This document shows positions 61,576-64,000 of a DNA stretch of 64,000 nucleotides, piece after piece. The DNA is from Cyanobacteria bacterium SBLK (lineage in GTDB: Bacteria; Cyanobacteriota; Cyanobacteriia; Cyanobacteriales; Spirulinaceae). The stretch covers positions 62,001 through 126,000 of the forward strand of contig JAGHZQ010000026.1 of assembly GCA_017746715.1 (NCBI GenBank), written 5' to 3'. A program made the translations under genes and the position numbers. The first letter of the stretch is position 1, and each line of letters begins with the position of its first letter. Below the pieces are notes generated by a model. It was not told the origin of the DNA and ran no database searches. It saw nothing but the letters and a program-made list of their open reading frames with translations.

Positions 61576-63597
61576 TTATTCGGCAGTCGTTGCTAAAACA
61601 CCTTGTGCTAACTTATCGGGAACCTCTTGCAGGCGCTCGTATTGCCAGTGGAAGAAACCCACCCCCAAAGTCAGCGATCGCAACTCGACAATAAAATTGT
61701 GCATCTCTGCTTGAGGTAAATACGCCGTTACCTCATCCCAATGCTGCCACCCGGAGAGGGATTCGTAACCGAGGATTTGTCCTCGCCGTCCCGATACCAA
61801 CTGCAACACCTTTGAGGTAAAATCGGCTGGAGCAGCGACTTTAATCGACAAAATCGGCTCTAATAAAACAGGCTCGCACTGATTCATTCCTTCTGTCATG
61901 GCAATGCGTGCGGCTTGTTTAAAGGCTTGTTCGGAACTATCTACAGAATGATAAGAACCATTGCTTAAATTCACCGACACGTCTACTACTGGGAATCCTA
62001 ACGGACCATGAGCCAAATAGTCCCGCACCCCCGTTTCTACCCCCGGAATGTATTGTTTGGGGACGACACCGCCAACAATGGTATCGCTAAACTGGAAACC
62101 TTCCCCTCGCTGTAAGGGTTTGATATCCAAGAAAACATCTCCAAATGCACCGTGACCGCCGCTTTGGTGCTTGTAGCGTCCGTGAGAGGTGGTGGTTTTG
62201 CGGATGGTTTCCTTATAGGGGACGCGAGGGAGATGGGTAGTCATGGGAAGATTATACTTGCGATGCAAGCGGTCTAAGGACACTTGCAAATGAATTTCTC
62301 CCTGACCCCAGAGAATAATCTCTCGCGTATCTCCGTGCTGTTCCCAATGCAGAGATGGGTCTTCTTCCAACAATTTGCTCAGTGCATTGCTGAGTTTAAC
62401 CTCATCTTTGCGTCGTTCGGGGGTAATGGCAAGAGCGTAAACCGGTTCTAACTTGTCGGCAACGGGTAAGATTTGGGGATTTTCGCCGCTGCTGAGGGTC
62501 TCTCCCGTTTGGATGCCCTCCAGGCGAGCGATCGCGACGATTTCCCCGACGGTTGCTTCATTAATCGATTCTTGTTGTTGTCCCGTAAGGCGATAGAGTC
62601 CCCCCACGCGTACGCCATTAAGAGCCATCCCATCAATTAATTTGCCCTGCCACACCCGAGCGAGAGAGAGTTTTCCTCCTTGAGGCGTATAATAAGTTTT
62701 CAGAACTTGAGCGAGGGTTTCGCCGTCGGCTGCGGGTTCGAGTCCTCGCCGTCGTGCCGTAATGCCGGGATCCGGGGCTTCTTTCACCAACGCATTGAGG
62801 AGGGGACGCACGCCATAATCTCGTTCGGCAATGCCGAGGAAGACGGGAACGATGAGATCGGCACTTAAATCCTTTTTCAGATCTTGTAGAATTTCTTCTT
62901 GAGGCGGATCGATTTCTTCGAGGAGTTCTTCTAAAAGATGGTCATCAAAATCTGCAAGGGTTTCCAGCATTTCATCCCGGGCGGATTTTTCTTCTTCTTG
63001 CAGGCGTTCCGGGAGCGGGACGGGATCGGCAGGACTGCCGGGATGATAGTGATAAGCCTGTTCGCTCACTAAGTCGATATAACCGACGAGTTCCTCTTGC
63101 TGGCGGATGGGATACTGTTGGGGAACTAGAGGACGACTGGAGACAACTTTCAGAGCGTGGAGAATGTCCATAAAGCTGTCTTTGGAGCGATCCAGCTTGT
63201 TGACGAAAACGAGGTGGGGGATTTCCCAATCGTCGAGAAATTTGAATAAAGGAGCAAGGGTAAGGACTTTGTCAACAATGGCTTCGCAGACGACGATCGC
63301 GGCTCCAGCTCCCGTGAGAGCGTTATAAGTTTCTTGGAGGAATTCGACGGATCCGGGGCAGTCGAGAAAAGTAAAATTAATGTCTTGATATTCGCCTCCA
63401 GCAACGGAGACTTCAACGCTCATCGCGCGATCGCGGGCTTCTGGAGAACTATCTCCAACGGTATTGCTTTCTTTAATGCTTCCCTTGCGAGCGATCGCGC
63501 CCATCACCGAGAGGAGGCTTTCGAGGAGGGTGGTTTTACCGCACGAGTAAGGTCCCACAATAGCAACATTACGGGCGCGGTCTAAGATATGGTTCAT
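61576..63597 (-). CDS. EF-G-like translational GTPase paralogue
   Basis: 673 residues, near the ~690 of EF-G. The G1 loop is GPYSCGKTT in place of AHIDAGKTT, G3 is DCPGSVEF and G4 is VNKLD. Domains II to V follow, with GGVVPKQYIPGVE and PVVDVSV in domain IV and V. This is the EF-G-like clade (often annotated elongation factor G, divergent) found in cyanobacteria and some other bacteria beside the normal fusA. No ribosomal protein genes are next to it. The role may be in ribosome handling under stress; this is inference. Confidence 0.85.
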   Translation of the reverse strand: MNHILDRARNVAIVGPYSCGKTTLLESLLSVMGAIARKGSIKESNTVGDSSPEARDRAMSVEVSVAGGEYQDINFTFLDCPGSVEFLQETYNALTGAGAAIVVCEAIVDKVLTLAPLFKFLDDWEIPHLVFVNKLDRSKDSFMDILHALKVVSSRPLVPQQYPIRQQEELVGYIDLVSEQAYHYHPGSPADPVPLPERLQEEEKSARDEMLETLADFDDHLLEELLEEIDPPQEEILQDLKKDLSADLIVPVFLGIAERDYGVRPLLNALVKEAPDPGITARRRGLEPAADGETLAQVLKTYYTPQGGKLSLARVWQGKLIDGMALNGVRVGGLYRLTGQQQESINEATVGEIVAIARLEGIQTGETLSSGENPQILPVADKLEPVYALAITPERRKDEVKLSNALSKLLEEDPSLHWEQHGDTREIILWGQGEIHLQVSLDRLHRKYNLPMTTHLPRVPYKETIRKTTTSHGRYKHQSGGHGAFGDVFLDIKPLQRGEGFQFSDTIVGGVVPKQYIPGVETGVRDYLAHGPLGFPVVDVSVNLSNGSYHSVDSSEQAFKQAARIAMTEGMNQCEPVLLEPILSIKVAAPADFTSKVLQLVSGRRGQILGYESLSGWQHWDEVTAYLPQAEMHNFIVELRSLTLGVGFFHWQYERLQEVPDKLAQGVLATTAE

Positions 63598-64000
63598 AAA
63601 TTGACCCCTATATAACGCTAACGGTTTCGCCGACTGACACGATCGGTAATTCGGGGGCGATGTCTTATTGAGTTATTGAGAGTTCCGGTTCGCATCTCGA
63701 CCGGGAAAAAGGTAGTCTATCGCAATATTCGGCTTCGTGCCAATCGTCATGTTTTCTTGATATTTACGAGCCTATCGCGTTTAAGGAAGGGTTAATGAAA
63801 ATTGCAATGTCTTGTAAAAAAAGGGGGTTATAAGGTTAAGTAAGGTTAAATTTTGTTGTTGGTTGCTGGTTATTTGTTATTTGTCGTTAGCGATCGCAAT
63901 AAAATTTTTCGGAGTGGCGATCGTTATTCCAACTGAAATGAGTTGAGAGTAGTGGGGAATCTTGCCCTCCACTTATCGATTTATCGAGTCGCTCTTGGTA
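63598..64000. other. Terminal intergenic region, no gene seen
   Basis: 403 bases upstream of the EF-G-like gene to the window edge. Contains a TTGTTGTTGGTTGCTGGTT repeat near 63855 and HIP1 at 63890. Short frames are not gene-like. Confidence 0.5.

Overview
The window is cyanobacterial chromosome. The sequence is full of the HIP1 octamer GCGATCGC. It carries a phycocyanin operon (cpcB, cpcA, a rod linker, pcyA, cpcE, cpcF) and small families typical of cyanobacteria (DUF2839, DUF6887, DUF3574). It also holds several AAA-like NTPase receptors of a cyanobacterial type. The genus cannot be fixed from the sequence alone. No transposase, phage structural gene, rRNA or CRISPR array was found. One tRNA (Lys-UUU) is present.

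Layout. (1) 1-5.3 kb: a WD40 protein cut by the window edge, then two proteins that share an AAA-like NTPase module, one fused to an adenylate cyclase domain and one to a GGDEF diguanylate cyclase domain. (2) 5.7-7.3 kb: a small exported protein, a GIY-YIG protein and a ParDE-like toxin-antitoxin pair. (3) 7.4-16.3 kb, minus strand: a C-P lyase (phosphonate) operon, phnG-phnH-GNAT-phnI-phnJ-GST-phnK-phnL, with a divergent PhnF-type regulator. phnI is fused to an acetyltransferase domain, and an LMW-phosphatase::acetyltransferase fusion lies between phnI and phnJ. A fragment of a FAD oxidoreductase separates phnG from phnH. phnM and a phosphonate transporter are not in the window. (4) 16.4-20.8 kb: ATP-grasp protein, cysS, a CobW-type metallochaperone with a long His/Asp tract, and a methyltransferase. 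(5) 20.8-25.5 kb: the phycocyanin operon, with the bilin reductase gene pcyA inside it. (6) 25.8-34.9 kb: glycogen phosphorylase, queE, a DUF790 (Bax1-like) nuclease, a Bax-inhibitor-1 protein and several unknowns. (7) 35-41.4 kb: a lone OLD-like ATPase, two L,D-transpeptidases, an MscS-DEP fusion and ffh. (8) 41.4-43.9 kb: a small-gene region with a truncated CHAT protease gene, repeats and tRNA-Lys. (9) 44-51.5 kb: recF, rhodanese, an ExbB/TolQ-like channel, bioF, a Coq4-like protein with a possible TerB-like N-terminus, and proS. (10) 51.7-64 kb: an ATPase plus TOPRIM-like pair, clpC, cell-wall and SH3 proteins, a second ATPase plus TOPRIM-like pair on the opposite strand, and an EF-G-like GTPase.

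Three things stand out. The two ATPase/TOPRIM-like gene pairs (51.7-53.6 kb and 59.5-61.4 kb) are AT-rich and lack HIP1 inside an otherwise HIP1-rich chromosome, and look like candidate defence modules. The phosphonate operon has been rebuilt with acetyltransferase and phosphatase fusions. Short heptanucleotide tandem repeats of the AAC-rich type lie directly in front of the start codons of about eight genes, always with the same polarity relative to the gene and usually where a Shine-Dalgarno sequence would be. Similar repeats have also been read into several proteins (CpcF, PcyA, the diguanylate cyclase, the rhodanese).
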